DNA of 64,000 nt from Alloalcanivorax balearicus MACL04 (GCF_025532145.1 NZ_ARXS01000012.1:56188-120187); one strand, 5' to 3'. Positions 36,864 through 47,055 are shown, numbered from the stretch's first letter. Notes: generated by a model from the letters alone, not told the origin. A program made the numbers and translations.

Positions 36864-37772
36864 ATGTCCAAACAGCTGTTGTCCATCACCGCCATCGACA
36901 ATCATGTCATCGGGGTCCATCACTGGCCGGCGCAGGATGCCGCCGGCACACTGGTCTGGCTGCACGGCATGGCGGAACATGGCGGCCGCTACGGCGCCCT
37001 GGGGGAAACCCTGAGTGAACACGGTTGGAACCTGTATTGCCCGGACCATCGCGGTCACGGCACCAGCATCGACGACAACGCGCCTCGGGGACACTTCGCC
37101 GATGAGGACGGTTGGGACAAGGTCATCGGTGATATTCTGCAGGTGCTGGAACACGTGAAGCCGGACCGGGGGCCGCTGGTGCTGGGCGGGCACAGCATGG
37201 GCTCATTCCTGGCCCTGGCCGCCGCCGAACAGGCCGCGGAGCAACTGGGCGGCCTGGTGTTGTGCGGCAGTGACAGCCATTCCCCGTGGTTTTACCGTGC
37301 CATGACGCTATTGATGGGCTGGCAGCGCCGCCGCCATGGCGCTCGTGGCCACAGTCCCCTGGTGCACAAGATGACCTTCCAGACCTGGGCCGCCAGCATC
37401 GCCGATGCCCGCACCGAGTTCGATTGGCTCAGCACCGACCAGGATCAGGTGGACGCCTACATCGCTGATCCCGCCTGCGGCTTCGAATGCACCACCAGCA
37501 CCTGGCTGGCGCTGATCTCGGCGCTGGCGCAAATCCAATCCGGCGAGCAACTGGCGCGCCTGCCCTCCCTGCTGCCAATACTGCTGCTGGGCGGCCGTCA
37601 GGACCCGATGAGCAATAAAGGAAAAGGCATGGACCGCCTGGAACACATCCTGAAACGCCGCCACCAGCACCTGGAACGGCTCGACTGCCCTTCCGGCCGC
37701 CACGAAATCCTCAACGACTACTGCGCCCCGGAAGTGCGGCAGACGCTGCTGCAGTGGCTGGCCAACCTGTAA
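36864..37772 (+). CDS. Alpha/beta hydrolase, monoacylglycerol lipase-like
   Basis: A 302-residue serine hydrolase of the lysophospholipase/monoglyceride lipase type (Hydrolase_4 family). The nucleophile elbow GGHSMGSF is at about residue 112, HGMAEHGGRY at residues 35-44 gives the oxyanion region, and the C-terminal PSGRHEILND supplies the catalytic His with an Asp in GGRQDPM. No signal peptide. It is convergent with the MltF-like gene. Confidence 0.92.
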   Translation: MSKQLLSITAIDNHVIGVHHWPAQDAAGTLVWLHGMAEHGGRYGALGETLSEHGWNLYCPDHRGHGTSIDDNAPRGHFADEDGWDKVIGDILQVLEHVKPDRGPLVLGGHSMGSFLALAAAEQAAEQLGGLVLCGSDSHSPWFYRAMTLLMGWQRRRHGARGHSPLVHKMTFQTWAASIADARTEFDWLSTDQDQVDAYIADPACGFECTTSTWLALISALAQIQSGEQLARLPSLLPILLLGGRQDPMSNKGKGMDRLEHILKRRHQHLERLDCPSGRHEILNDYCAPEVRQTLLQWLANL

Positions 37773-37975
37773 TAGTGAACAGTGAATAGTTAATAGCTCG
37801 CGGCATACGCCGATGCGATCTGAAATCAAAGAGACCGCGTTCAAACCATGGGAATGGCGTCTTTGCTCTTAAAGAAGCAAGTCCATGGTCGCGATGAAAA
37901 ATTGCTGGTACGCAAATGATATTTGCGGATACGCATTTCTATCTTTTCGCTATTAACTATTAACTGTTCACTATT
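37771..37975. repeat. 27-base inverted repeat pair between convergent genes
   Basis: AATAGTGAACAGTGAATAG and onward (37771-37797) pairs with the inverted copy at 37949-37975 with one mismatch in 27 bases. The 151 bases between hold no gene. The left copy touches the hydrolase stop codon and the right copy touches the MltF-like stop codon. Related heptad-like AT-rich sequence (CAACTGTCAACTATCAACTG) ends at the M61 gene near 34940. Confidence 0.9.
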
Positions 37976-40044
37976 CACTGCTTTTCTGTTGCACTCAAAT
38001 ACCCCAGGTAGCGGGCGCGGATATCGCGCACGTATTGCACGGTTTCCTGGCCCCGCACATAGCCGTAGCGGGCCTGACGGGCGTAGCGAGGGTGGGACAG
38101 CAGCGCCATGGCCTCCTCCACATTGCCAAACCAGCGATCGGGATCCTTGCCAAGCCGCTGGGCCAAACGGCGCGCGTCTTCCACATGGCCGAACCCGGCG
38201 TTGTAGGCGGCCAGTCCGAAGTAGGTTTTTTCCGCCAGATCCAGACGAGCCGGGAAACGGCCCTCCAGCCAGTCCAGGTAAGCGACGCCGGCGCCAATGC
38301 CCTCGGCCGGGTCGGTCAGGTTCTGGTAGCCCAGTTGGCGGGCGGTCAGCGGCATCACCTGCATCAGCCCTTCGGCGCCGGAAAACGACCGCGTTAGCGG
38401 ATCAAAATGGCTTTCCTGATACATCTGGGCGGTGATCATCAGCCAGTCGAAACCGTGCTTGAGCGCATGCTCGCGCACCAGGTCATCGTAGGGCGAGATC
38501 GGCTTGCCCGGCTCCACCCTTTCCGCGGAGTGGGAAGCGCGTGCGGGCTCAGCCAGGAAATAGCGATCAAAAGTGGCACGATACAACTGCCCGTCGCGCA
38601 CCCGTTTAATGTAGTCATTCAGTTGATGGCGCAGTTGCGGCTGATTCTCCCGCACCCCCCAGGCGATCTGCCGGGGTTGTCGCAGGGTCCACAGCACTTT
38701 CAGGTCATCCCGGTAACCCTGTTCCATCGCCACCAGGTGACTGTCGGCCATGGTCAGATCCAGCTCCCCTTTGGCCACCCGGTCCATTAAGATTTCGCTG
38801 GATACGTTCTGGCGCACCTCGATTTCCACGCCGATGCCGTCGTTCTGTAACGCGCGCAGCGTTTCCACGAAGGCGCTTCCGGCCGCCACTGTCACCTTTC
38901 GCCCGGCAAGCTCCGACAGATCCTCGAAGGGCGACGCCGAGGCCGGCCCAACGATTTGTTCCCGCACCTCCAGATAAGGCTCGGAGTAATGCCACCCCTT
39001 CCCGTGCCGCGCCGGCGTCACACTCATGGAAGCGGCGATCACATCCCCCTCCCCGCTTTCCAGAGCGGCCAGCATCTGCGTCGGGCTGTCACGCACTATC
39101 ATGCGCAGACGCAGGTCATAACGCTGAGCGAAGTCGCGGATCAGGTCGTAGTCGAACCCCATCAGTTCGCCACGCCACATGAAGTAACTGGCCGGGTTGT
39201 TCGAGGTAATCACCCGCAGCACGCCGCTATTAAGGATGGCGGGCCAGTCACGGCGCTCATGGTCCTGTTGCGACGCCTTGATACGATGCGCGACGATGTA
39301 ACGGTTCACCGCTTCACGCAGGTCCGGGTTGCTTTTACGCACCGCCCAGGCAATCGCCCGCCGCGGCTGCACCACCGGTCCGGCGCGCAACTCCGGATAA
39401 TCAATGGACAAGGCCTTGAACAGCGGCTCGTCCATGATCACCGCGCCGTACTGGCCCCGCATTATGCCGCGCAGCAATTCGTCCTCGGACAATTCTCCGC
39501 TGACTCTGTCCACTTCAACATTGTCGTAGCGGCGAGCCAGATTCTGAGCGGTTTCCAGGTAGGCAGTGCCGCGCGGCGCGGCGATGGTGAGCGGCCCCAG
39601 GTCCGCTAATGCCATGCCGACCCGATCCGTCGGCAGTACCAATATTTCCTGTACCACGGCCAGCGGCGTGCAGAACGACAGCCGCTCGCGGCGCCGGTCG
39701 GTACGACTGTAATGGGTAACAATGAGATCCGCCTGGCCAGCGTTGAGCATCACCGACAACTCGGCGAAATCATCCGCGTACACCCAGCGTGGCTTCAATC
39801 CCAATGATTCGGCCAGGGCCTCCGCTTCACGGCGGTATTCGCTGGTGGGCACGCCCTCCCAGACGAATTCCTCCTCGGCATCGAAGCGCGGCGCCAACAG
39901 CCGCAATACGCCGTGCTCGCGAATTTCCGCCAGATCACCGGTTTCGGTGTAATTACGAAAAGGACCATCGGTGGAATCAGAACATGCCGTCAGCCCCAGC
40001 AGACAAAGCCATAGCCAAAACCATACGCGCCCTGCTCGGTGCAT
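37975..40044 (-). CDS. MltF-like membrane-bound lytic transglycosylase with two SBP domains
   Basis: A 689-residue lipoprotein (lipobox LLGLTAC near residue 21). Two successive bacterial solute-binding family 3 domains (about residues 35-265 and 270-510) are followed by an SLT lytic transglycosylase domain (about 530-680) with the catalytic Glu in MYQESHFDP and the GLMQVMP and AYNAGFGHV motifs. Known MltF has one SBP domain and about 500 residues, so the duplication is unusual. It would cleave peptidoglycan glycan strands from the outer membrane, perhaps with activity modulated by bound ligands. Single gene. Confidence 0.88.
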   Translation of the reverse strand: MHRAGRVWFWLWLCLLGLTACSDSTDGPFRNYTETGDLAEIREHGVLRLLAPRFDAEEEFVWEGVPTSEYRREAEALAESLGLKPRWVYADDFAELSVMLNAGQADLIVTHYSRTDRRRERLSFCTPLAVVQEILVLPTDRVGMALADLGPLTIAAPRGTAYLETAQNLARRYDNVEVDRVSGELSEDELLRGIMRGQYGAVIMDEPLFKALSIDYPELRAGPVVQPRRAIAWAVRKSNPDLREAVNRYIVAHRIKASQQDHERRDWPAILNSGVLRVITSNNPASYFMWRGELMGFDYDLIRDFAQRYDLRLRMIVRDSPTQMLAALESGEGDVIAASMSVTPARHGKGWHYSEPYLEVREQIVGPASASPFEDLSELAGRKVTVAAGSAFVETLRALQNDGIGVEIEVRQNVSSEILMDRVAKGELDLTMADSHLVAMEQGYRDDLKVLWTLRQPRQIAWGVRENQPQLRHQLNDYIKRVRDGQLYRATFDRYFLAEPARASHSAERVEPGKPISPYDDLVREHALKHGFDWLMITAQMYQESHFDPLTRSFSGAEGLMQVMPLTARQLGYQNLTDPAEGIGAGVAYLDWLEGRFPARLDLAEKTYFGLAAYNAGFGHVEDARRLAQRLGKDPDRWFGNVEEAMALLSHPRYARQARYGYVRGQETVQYVRDIRARYLGYLSATEKQ

Positions 40045-40204
40045 CCCGCTCTCCCACCACTGTTACTGTCACCCGGAAACATCAAGCCAGTGTTAAGTAG
40101 GCCAGTATCGCCGATACCGGGATCCGGATCACACCGTGAACGGGAATTCAGCCGGCATTTTACTTTTTTTTCGGAAAAGCGGAGTCTCCCCCCAACAGAC
40201 AGAA

Positions 40205-40295
40205 CTACGAAGCCGCTGTGGGAGCTTGCTTGCAAGCGAATGATCTCTCGACAAAAAGATTCGCTTGCAAGCAAGCTCCCACAGCGGCTTCGTAG
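40205..40295. repeat. REP-like palindrome (family 1), copy D, 37-base arms
   Basis: Arms 40205-40241 and 40259-40295 are perfect reverse complements starting CTACGAAGCCGCTGTGGGAG, with a 17-base loop. This gap of 354 bases (40045-40398) contains only this repeat and the terminator of the next gene. Confidence 0.93.
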
Positions 40296-40342
40296 TGCTC
40301 TCTGAGTTTATGGGCAAGAGGCAGGAGGGAGAAGTCAGCGAC

Positions 40343-40367
40343 AAAAAAAGGGGCGCTTTCGCGCCCC
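40343..40367 (-). terminator. Intrinsic terminator of the ompA-TSP3 operon
   Basis: On the minus strand GGGGCGC-GAAA-GCGCCCC is followed by a run of seven T, 32 bases past the stop of the thrombospondin-repeat gene. This is a classic rho-independent terminator. Confidence 0.93.
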
Positions 40368-40398
40368 ATCAGTTCGCCTGAAAGGAGAAAGTTATGGA

Positions 40399-41811
40399 TC
40401 AGAGATCAGGATCGATACCCACGCAAGCGCGGTGTATCACCAACGATTTACCATCGAGCAGATCCGTGCCCACCAGGGAACCGTAGCGGATCCCTATGCT
40501 GTCGAACTGGAAGGAGCCATCCAGTTCCGTGGACAGGAACCGCTGGCCACCTTCACCCAACAGCCCCAGGAGATCCAGTCCCAGCACATTGTTATCCGCT
40601 TCCGCGGTGGCCACCAGCGTATCGCCCTCATAGAAGCGCAGGGTCGTGTTTTGCAGCAGGTCCAGACGCAGAATCGACTCAGGAACGGACACCACGAACC
40701 CGGCCCGGTTGCCTCCGGTGATGGCAGCGGCTCCCGCCACCTTCGCTTCGACGTTGCCAAGCAGGTTCAGGGGAACATTCAGTTCAGCGGCGGTCGCGTC
40801 GTCACCATCAATGATGTTCTCCGGATTCGACACACTGCAGCCCAGACAGGTCAGGCTGGCTGCTTCACTGGCCTGGTAACCGTCAGTGGCCAGCAGTGGC
40901 TGATAGTTGCTGATATCGTTACAGGTGAAGCCACCGTCGTCACACACGTCACCGATGCCGTCACCGTCACTGTCGGCCTGGTCCGCATTGGGGGTGTTCG
41001 GGCAGTTGTCCTCGTCATCGGGAACGCCGTCATTGTCAGTATCGGTGGGGTCGTCCACCGGGCAGCCGTTGTTGTCGGCGGGACCGGCCACATCCGGGCA
41101 ATCATCGTGGCCGTTTTCCACGCCGTCGCCGTCGCGGTCGTCGTCACAGACATCGCCAATGCCGTCCTGATCCAGGTCAGCCTGGTCGGTGTTCGGCACG
41201 ATCGGGCAGTTGTCCTGCTCATCGGGCACGTCGTCACCGTCCTTGTCACCGGTGCAGGCATCACCTACGCCGTCACCATCGGTGTCCAGCTGATCGTGGT
41301 TGGCCACATAGGGACAGTTGTCTTCCCCATTGGGGATACCATCGCCGTCGATATCGTCGTCGCAGGCATCGCCGATGCCGTCACCGTCGATGTCCGACTG
41401 GGTCGGGTTGGGCGTATTCGGGCAGTTGTCCTCGCCGTCATCGTAGCCGTCACCGTCACTGTCGTTGTCGGTATCACAAGCATCACCCAGGCCATCACCA
41501 TCGGTGTCCACCTGATCCGGGTTGTAATCCCACGGGCAGTTGTCATCGTCGTTGTCGTGCTCATCGCCGTCACGATCATCGTCACACACGTCGCCGATGC
41601 CATCCTGGTCGATGTCGCCCTGCTCGTAGTTCGGCATGTTGGGACAGTTATCCTCATTATTGGGGATACCGTCGTTATCGTCGTCCTGGACGTTGGGGGT
41701 GGGGTCACCTCCACCGCCACTGCTCCCACCACTGGCTTTACAGCCGTACAGGCCGCCGAGGCCGAGCACGGCCACCAGCAGCAGCAGGCTGATCGTTTTT
41801 AAACGTGACAT
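40399..41811 (-). CDS. Thrombospondin type 3 repeat lipoprotein
   Basis: A 470-residue exported lipoprotein: signal peptide with lipobox GLYGC near residue 24, a Ser/Gly spacer, then a calcium-binding stretch (about residues 40-300) with seven DNCP-type thrombospondin type 3 motifs and many DxDxDG loops, then a C-terminal domain of about 170 residues with no recognised homology. Probably a surface or periplasmic Ca-stabilised protein. It lies 19 bases after ompA with AGGAGGG before its ATG, and a terminator follows, so it is the second gene of a two-gene unit. The long acidic repeat makes a spurious open frame on the other strand. Confidence 0.87.
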   Translation of the reverse strand: MSRLKTISLLLLVAVLGLGGLYGCKASGGSSGGGGDPTPNVQDDDNDGIPNNEDNCPNMPNYEQGDIDQDGIGDVCDDDRDGDEHDNDDDNCPWDYNPDQVDTDGDGLGDACDTDNDSDGDGYDDGEDNCPNTPNPTQSDIDGDGIGDACDDDIDGDGIPNGEDNCPYVANHDQLDTDGDGVGDACTGDKDGDDVPDEQDNCPIVPNTDQADLDQDGIGDVCDDDRDGDGVENGHDDCPDVAGPADNNGCPVDDPTDTDNDGVPDDEDNCPNTPNADQADSDGDGIGDVCDDGGFTCNDISNYQPLLATDGYQASEAASLTCLGCSVSNPENIIDGDDATAAELNVPLNLLGNVEAKVAGAAAITGGNRAGFVVSVPESILRLDLLQNTTLRFYEGDTLVATAEADNNVLGLDLLGLLGEGGQRFLSTELDGSFQFDSIGIRYGSLVGTDLLDGKSLVIHRACVGIDPDL

Positions 41812-41830
41812 CTCGAGATCCCTCCTCTTA

Positions 41831-42916
41831 CTACTCAGTCACATGGAATTCAACGCGGCGGTTCATAGCGCGACCGGACGCGGAATCGTTATCGGCAATG
41901 GGCTGGCTTTCGCCATAACCACGGGCCGAGATACGGCTGCTATCCACACCTTCGCGAACCAGATAGCTGCGTACGGAATCGGCGCGCCGCTGGGACAAAC
42001 CTTCGTTGTACTGAGCGGAACCAACGCTGTCGGTATGGCCGGCCACTTCCACGCGGATATTGTTGTTTTCCGCGGTCAGCGAGCGGGCAATGCGTGAAAC
42101 CAGCGGACGGGAGGAAGCGGTGAGTTCAGCGGAATCGAACTCGAAGTTGATGTTGTTGAAGGTAACGGTCTGGTTCACCAGCAGACAGCCTTTGCCATCC
42201 ACCTTGGCACCCGGCATGGTATCCGGACACTGATCCAGGTTATCCGGCACGCCGTCGCCATCGGAATCGATCACCGGCTGCTGTACCGCCACCTGCTTGG
42301 TTTCCACCCGGGTTTTTTCCACCACTTTGGTGTAACCCATGGGTACTTCCAGACCCAGGGAATAGCGGTAATCACCAAAACCACCGTCGCCGGCGGAATC
42401 ACCGGTACCGTCAAAATCGTTATACAGGTAACGGGCTTCGGCACGGACCTTCAGGCCGTTGTTGAACAGCGGCCCGGTCACCGCGCCCAGACCGGCGTTG
42501 GCGTGGAAGTCCCAACCATCATCGTCGTCGATGTAGACGTCGTTATAGATACCACCAACGGCCATGACCAGATAAGGAGTGAAACCGGTACGGTCACCCA
42601 GGGTGAAGGCCAGACCGGTGGTTACCGGGTATTGATAGAAGTCCTGGCCGTTATCGACCTTGGACTCGATACCGTAGGCACCGGCCTCGGACTCCCACCA
42701 AACGTGATCATGCAGCTTGCGACCGTAGAAAATGGTGCCGCCCGCCCCGCGATCACCAACCTGCCAGTCGTCCTCGACATCGATGTAGTGCGCCATGCCA
42801 CCGATGTACTGGTTGGGTTTTGCCTGTTCTACGTATTCACGTTCCTGAGCCACAGCGACATGGCTGGCCAAAGCCACGGCCATGCCCAGCGTGGACAGCT
42901 TCCAGATTGCTTTCAT
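41831..42916 (-). CDS. OmpA family outer-membrane protein
   Basis: A 361-residue porin-like protein: signal peptide (residues 1-23, ending VAVAQ), an eight-stranded beta-barrel (about 25-200), a thrombospondin type 3 linker ([16 protein letters not shown]) and a C-terminal OmpA/MotB peptidoglycan-binding domain (about 245-361) with [26 protein letters not shown] and [13 protein letters not shown]. It anchors the outer membrane to peptidoglycan. It is the first gene of the operon with the TSP3 lipoprotein. Confidence 0.95.
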   Translation of the reverse strand: MKAIWKLSTLGMAVALASHVAVAQEREYVEQAKPNQYIGGMAHYIDVEDDWQVGDRGAGGTIFYGRKLHDHVWWESEAGAYGIESKVDNGQDFYQYPVTTGLAFTLGDRTGFTPYLVMAVGGIYNDVYIDDDDGWDFHANAGLGAVTGPLFNNGLKVRAEARYLYNDFDGTGDSAGDGGFGDYRYSLGLEVPMGYTKVVEKTRVETKQVAVQQPVIDSDGDGVPDNLDQCPDTMPGAKVDGKGCLLVNQTVTFNNINFEFDSAELTASSRPLVSRIARSLTAENNNIRVEVAGHTDSVGSAQYNEGLSQRRADSVRSYLVREGVDSSRISARGYGESQPIADNDSASGRAMNRRVEFHVTE

Positions 42917-43190
42917 CGTCTTTCCCCCTCGGGTGTCAACGGGTTACAGTGCAATCATTGGAATAACTGTGGGCTTCAAAAAAAACAGAGATCCGGTGAA
43001 AACCGGTTGGAATAGTGTTGAGAATTTCTCTGTCCCATTTCACAACATCACAAAGTCGTATCGGTTTGTGTCGTTATGTACGCCACCCGGCTGAGGTGTT
43101 GCTTTAAGAGTAAGTTGCAGGTATTTTTAGGACTTTCGTGCCAAGAAAAATGATAATTACGCCGATGCGGTTTTTCCGCTCCCCCGCGCC

Positions 43191-45206
43191 ATGACCTTTC
43201 GTCCGTCACGCCGCTTGTTGACCTTGCCCCGGCTGGTGCTGCTGGTGCTGCTGATCGCCATTGGCATCCTGATTCACACCGCCTGGCCTTTTTTGTTCTA
43301 TCCCACCACCACCTTGAGCTTTGACATCCCGGCACCGCGGCCCTCCACCGTCCAGGGCGGTAATCTGGCCGGCGTGGCCGAAGTGGACATTACCCCGGCC
43401 ATCGGCCTGCCCAAGTTCGGCTACTCCGCCTGGGCCCGCAGCGCCAATGGCTTTCGCACCCGCCTGAAAGCACGGGCCTTTTATCTGCATGGCGCCGGTC
43501 AGACGCCCATGGCCCTGGTGCAATTGGACCTGGGTGCCGGATCACTGCCGCTCCAGTACGCGGTAGCGGAACGTATCGCCGCCGCCACCGACATTCCCGC
43601 CCACGCCCTCAGCCTGCTGGTCACTCATACCCATTCCGGCCCCGGCCAATACCTGGGCAGTGACTTCTACAATGTGTTTGGCAGTCAAAGCCCCGGTTTT
43701 GACCCGGTGCTGTTCGACTTTCTTGCCGAGCGCATCAGCCAGGCGGTGATCGAAGCCTATCGCGCGCGCCGGCCGGCCCGTTTCGCCAGCGGGCAACGCG
43801 AGGTGTGGGGACTGACCCGCAACCGCTCCCTGGGAGCCTGGGCCCGCAATCACCGGATCCCGGAACGACAATGGACCGAGGAACGGGCACTGGAGGCGGT
43901 AAACCCGCGCATGAGCCAGCTGCGTATCGACCTGATGGCCGATGATGGCCGCTATTATCCGGCTGGCGCCCTGACTCTGTTTTCCATCCACGGCACCGCC
44001 ATCCCCGCCTTTACCCGCCCCTACCATGCCGACGTCTGGCACTGGCTGGCGCAAGGCATCGAGCCCGCCGGGAAGCCGTTGCCCTGGCGCTTCGTGCACG
44101 GCACCGTCCAGGCCACCCACGGCGATAACAATCCGGCCTGGACGGCGGGGTTGCGCGGTGACCGCGAGGCTCGTCGAATCGGCACCGCCTTGGGGGAACA
44201 GGCCAACACCCTGTTCCAACGCCTGGGGAGTGAGCTGCGGGACGACCTGCACACCGCGGTGGCGAGCCGGGAATTGGACCTGCTCAAGCTCGACGAAGAA
44301 CAGCGCCATGGCCTGTGTGAGCGCCCGATCATCGGTGCTGCCGTGGCCGGTGCCGCCAACGGCGATGAAGTGTTTCCGATTTCCTATTTGCCCTACCTGA
44401 AGGAAGGGTGGCCGCGCACCGTATTCACCAATGGCTGCCAGGGCGTGAAGCAATGGATGCTGTCCAAGCTGCAACTGGCTCTGGCGCCGGCCCGCTACCC
44501 TCACCGGGCCCTGTTCCAGGTGCTGCGAGTCAACGATTTGGTGCTGGTGGCCCTGCCCTGGGAAATCACACTGGAAAGCGGCAATCGGATCCGTGCCGCG
44601 GTCAGCGCGACCCTTCCGGATCCGGGCTGGACCGTGGCGATCAGCAGCCTGGCCAATGGCTACTTCGGCTACGCCACCACCGAAGCAGAGTACGGCGCTC
44701 AATATTACGAGGGCGGACACACCCTCTACGGCCCCCACACCGTGGATTTTCTCAGTGCCCAAAGCGCCCGTCTCAGCAACGACCTGTTCCAGCAAGGCAA
44801 TCAAAACCAGCATCCGGGCCAGGCTACATTCGTACTGCGCAGTCACCGCTACTGGCCCGAGCCATCGCCTGAGCGCACCTGGTCCCGACAATGGCAGGGC
44901 GAGGCCCGTTATATGACGGGCGACACCACCCACGAGCCTTACTGGCGCTGGCGTTTTCGCGGTGAGCCAGCGGCGGCGCTACCACTGCACCAGCCGCTGA
45001 TGGCGGTGGTGGATGAAGCCAGCGGCAAGGTGTTGGTGGACGACGACAGCGGCGATCTGCAGCTGTTGCTGGTGGAGGATCAGGGCGAGGACGGCGCGCT
45101 CTATGAAGTGCGCTGGTACACACCGTCGAAACCCGGCCATCCCGGGGACAGAGCCTTTCACATTCTCGCCGGTGCGGCGCCACGTCTGGTGTCCCCCATC
45201 TTCTGA
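43191..45206 (+). CDS. Neutral/alkaline ceramidase-like protein
   Basis: A 671-residue protein similar to the neutral/alkaline non-lysosomal ceramidase N-terminal domain family. An N-terminal signal anchor (residues 10-35) precedes GVAEVDITPAIGLPKFGYSA. The zinc ligands are likely in VTHTHSGPGQYLG and SIHGTAI, and the active-site region is ASRELDLLKL onward; the family hydrolyses N-acyl sphingoid bases, but bacteria without sphingolipids may use it on related amides or host lipids. The C-terminal beta domain (about residues 560-671) is typical. It is a single gene whose product is periplasmic or membrane-anchored. Confidence 0.85.
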   Translation: MTFRPSRRLLTLPRLVLLVLLIAIGILIHTAWPFLFYPTTTLSFDIPAPRPSTVQGGNLAGVAEVDITPAIGLPKFGYSAWARSANGFRTRLKARAFYLHGAGQTPMALVQLDLGAGSLPLQYAVAERIAAATDIPAHALSLLVTHTHSGPGQYLGSDFYNVFGSQSPGFDPVLFDFLAERISQAVIEAYRARRPARFASGQREVWGLTRNRSLGAWARNHRIPERQWTEERALEAVNPRMSQLRIDLMADDGRYYPAGALTLFSIHGTAIPAFTRPYHADVWHWLAQGIEPAGKPLPWRFVHGTVQATHGDNNPAWTAGLRGDREARRIGTALGEQANTLFQRLGSELRDDLHTAVASRELDLLKLDEEQRHGLCERPIIGAAVAGAANGDEVFPISYLPYLKEGWPRTVFTNGCQGVKQWMLSKLQLALAPARYPHRALFQVLRVNDLVLVALPWEITLESGNRIRAAVSATLPDPGWTVAISSLANGYFGYATTEAEYGAQYYEGGHTLYGPHTVDFLSAQSARLSNDLFQQGNQNQHPGQATFVLRSHRYWPEPSPERTWSRQWQGEARYMTGDTTHEPYWRWRFRGEPAAALPLHQPLMAVVDEASGKVLVDDDSGDLQLLLVEDQGEDGALYEVRWYTPSKPGHPGDRAFHILAGAAPRLVSPIF

Positions 45207-45255
45207 AGCGGCTACACTGAGGTCATCTTAGTAGGCGCCCATAGGAGAGTGTTCG

Positions 45256-45906
45256 GTGAGTTTCCCTCGGTCCCGATTGTCACGTTTTCTCTTCCAGGCC
45301 CGGCGCTGGATCGCCGCGCCCACCGCCGTGCTGATACTGGCCGGTTGCGCCAGCACCACCGAAATCACCACCCGCCACAGCAATGACGAAGGCAGCGCGC
45401 CGGCGCGTTCCCTGCTGCTGGTGGCACAAAGCCCGGAGCCGGCCACCCGCCGCGTCTGGGAAGAGGTGTGTCAGCCCCTTTTCCAAAGCAATGCGCTGTC
45501 CGTGCATCTGGCCCATCAGGTACGGCCAGTGTGGTATGAAGATGGCGGCAAACAGGCGTTGCTGCGCTGGCTGCGCGATCAGCCCTACGACCGTGCCCTG
45601 ATCGTCGACCTGACCGCCCTGCTGCTGTCGCCGCCCCGCATGACCGAGTCCCGGGACCTCAATCCAATGAACAGCGATATGCGACAGGAACCCACCTGGC
45701 AGATTGGTATCGGCGGCAAACTGGAAAAGCCCAAGGAACCGGACGCGCAACAAAGTTATGAAGCGGAGTTTTTCGACAAAAGCGGCCGCCCTCTGTGGAC
45801 CGGCGTGGCGCGCACCCATGAAGCCAATAACCGTAAGGCCATCGCGCGCAGTCAGTGCCGCGCCCTGCATCAGGTATTGACGGATCGCGGCCTGATCCCC
45901 AAATAG
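45256..45906 (+). CDS. Lipoprotein of unknown function
   Basis: A 216-residue lipoprotein. GTG start at 45256 has GGAG 8 bases upstream. The positive N-terminus and hydrophobic stretch end with lipobox LAGC (Cys near residue 31). No family was recognised. The rest is mixed alpha/beta with an MTESRDLN segment. It lies 49 bases after the ceramidase-like gene on the same strand and 61 bases before msrA, so it may share transcription. Confidence 0.75.
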   Translation: MSFPRSRLSRFLFQARRWIAAPTAVLILAGCASTTEITTRHSNDEGSAPARSLLLVAQSPEPATRRVWEEVCQPLFQSNALSVHLAHQVRPVWYEDGGKQALLRWLRDQPYDRALIVDLTALLLSPPRMTESRDLNPMNSDMRQEPTWQIGIGGKLEKPKEPDAQQSYEAEFFDKSGRPLWTGVARTHEANNRKAIARSQCRALHQVLTDRGLIPK

Positions 45907-45967
45907 GCGTTGGAGCCGATCCGCCACGAAGATGCGAACGAGAAGATGCAAACGAGGAGTCCCCGCA

Positions 45968-46600
45968 ATGAGCGCAGTCATTCCCGGAACCAGTCTGGCC
46001 CTGCACCCGGAACGCTTCCCTGACCCCGCCGAGGCTCTGCCACGGGATCAGGACCCGGGTCGCGCGATCCTCGCCGGCGGCTGTTTCTGGTGTACGGAGG
46101 CGGTGTTTTTGCAGTTGGAAGGGGTTAATTCGGTCATCTCCGGCTACGCCGGTGGCGACGCCGAACACGCCAACTACGAAGCGGTTTGCACCGGCCGCAC
46201 CGGCCACGCCGAAGCCATCGAGATCCGCTACGACCCGGCCGTGATCCGTTACGGCGAATTGCTCAAACTGTTCTTCGCCGTGGCCCACGACCCCACGCAA
46301 AAGGACCGGCAAGGCAACGACCGCGGCCCGCAATACCGCTCCGCCATCTTTTATCAAAGCGAACCGGAGCGGCAGGCCGCCGCCGCTTATATTCACCAAC
46401 TCAACCAGGCCGGCGCCTTCATCGCGCCCATTGTCACCACCCTGGAGCCGCTGGACACTTTCCATCCGGCGGAGGATTACCACCAGGACTTCGCACGGCG
46501 TCACCCTACCCAGCCGTACATCACCCACGTGGCGCACCCGAAAGTGGAAAAACTGCGAACGGCCTTTCCCGACACCCTCAAAACCCCGGAGGCTGACTGA
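45968..46600 (+). CDS. msrA: Peptide-methionine (S)-S-oxide reductase MsrA
   Basis: Repairs oxidised methionine. The catalytic motif GGCFWCTE is at about residues 37-44, and [31 protein letters not shown] and [10 protein letters not shown] are family signatures. From ATG 45968 it has 210 residues; GAGGAG lies 8 bases before. The frame is open 12 codons upstream but without a ribosome site. Followed by msrB after 5 bases, so both stereoisomers are handled from one operon. Confidence 0.96.
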   Translation: MSAVIPGTSLALHPERFPDPAEALPRDQDPGRAILAGGCFWCTEAVFLQLEGVNSVISGYAGGDAEHANYEAVCTGRTGHAEAIEIRYDPAVIRYGELLKLFFAVAHDPTQKDRQGNDRGPQYRSAIFYQSEPERQAAAAYIHQLNQAGAFIAPIVTTLEPLDTFHPAEDYHQDFARRHPTQPYITHVAHPKVEKLRTAFPDTLKTPEAD

Positions 46601-46605
46601 ACATC

Positions 46606-47040
46606 ATGAGTGAGCATTTGTCCCCCAGCGGCCACGATCTGACACCGCTGACCGACCAGGAAAAACAGCAACGAGCCGCCGCTCTCACCCCGGAAGAGCA
46701 ACGCATCCTGCTCAATCAGGGCACCGAACCGCCGTTCTGCGGCGGGCTGCTGGACAATAAGGAAGATGGCGTCTACCACTGCAAGCTGTGTGACCTGCCG
46801 CTGTTCCACTCCGCCACCAAATTCGAATCCGGCACCGGCTGGCCGAGTTTTTATCAACCGGTGGACGACACCCATATTCGCCGCCTGGACGACCACAGTC
46901 ACGGTATGATCCGCACCGAGATCCGCTGCGCCCGCTGCGATGGTCATCTGGGACATGTGTTCCCGGACGGTCCGCCGCCCACCGGCGAGCGGCACTGCCT
47001 CAACTCGGCGTCGTTGGTGTTCAAAGTCACCGAGGTATAA
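46606..47040 (+). CDS. msrB: Peptide-methionine (R)-S-oxide reductase MsrB
   Basis: A 144-residue SelR-type enzyme. Zinc is bound by CxxC pairs CKLCDLPLF and [12 protein letters not shown], and the active-site Cys is in [19 protein letters not shown] is also typical. Start ATG 46606 follows msrA by 5 bases. A REP palindrome follows the gene. Confidence 0.96.
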   Translation: MSEHLSPSGHDLTPLTDQEKQQRAAALTPEEQRILLNQGTEPPFCGGLLDNKEDGVYHCKLCDLPLFHSATKFESGTGWPSFYQPVDDTHIRRLDDHSHGMIRTEIRCARCDGHLGHVFPDGPPPTGERHCLNSASLVFKVTEV

Positions 47041-47055
47041 TTCGCTAACACCGGG

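Noticed and set aside
40205..40295. CRISPR-like array of palindromic repeats
   Set aside because: Copies are dispersed singly or in pairs across the window, with no regular spacers and no cas genes.
40432..41802. 456-codon open frame antisense to the TSP3 lipoprotein
   Set aside because: It mirrors the GAC/GAT-rich repeats of the real gene and its hydrophobic Val/Ile repeats are an artefact of that.
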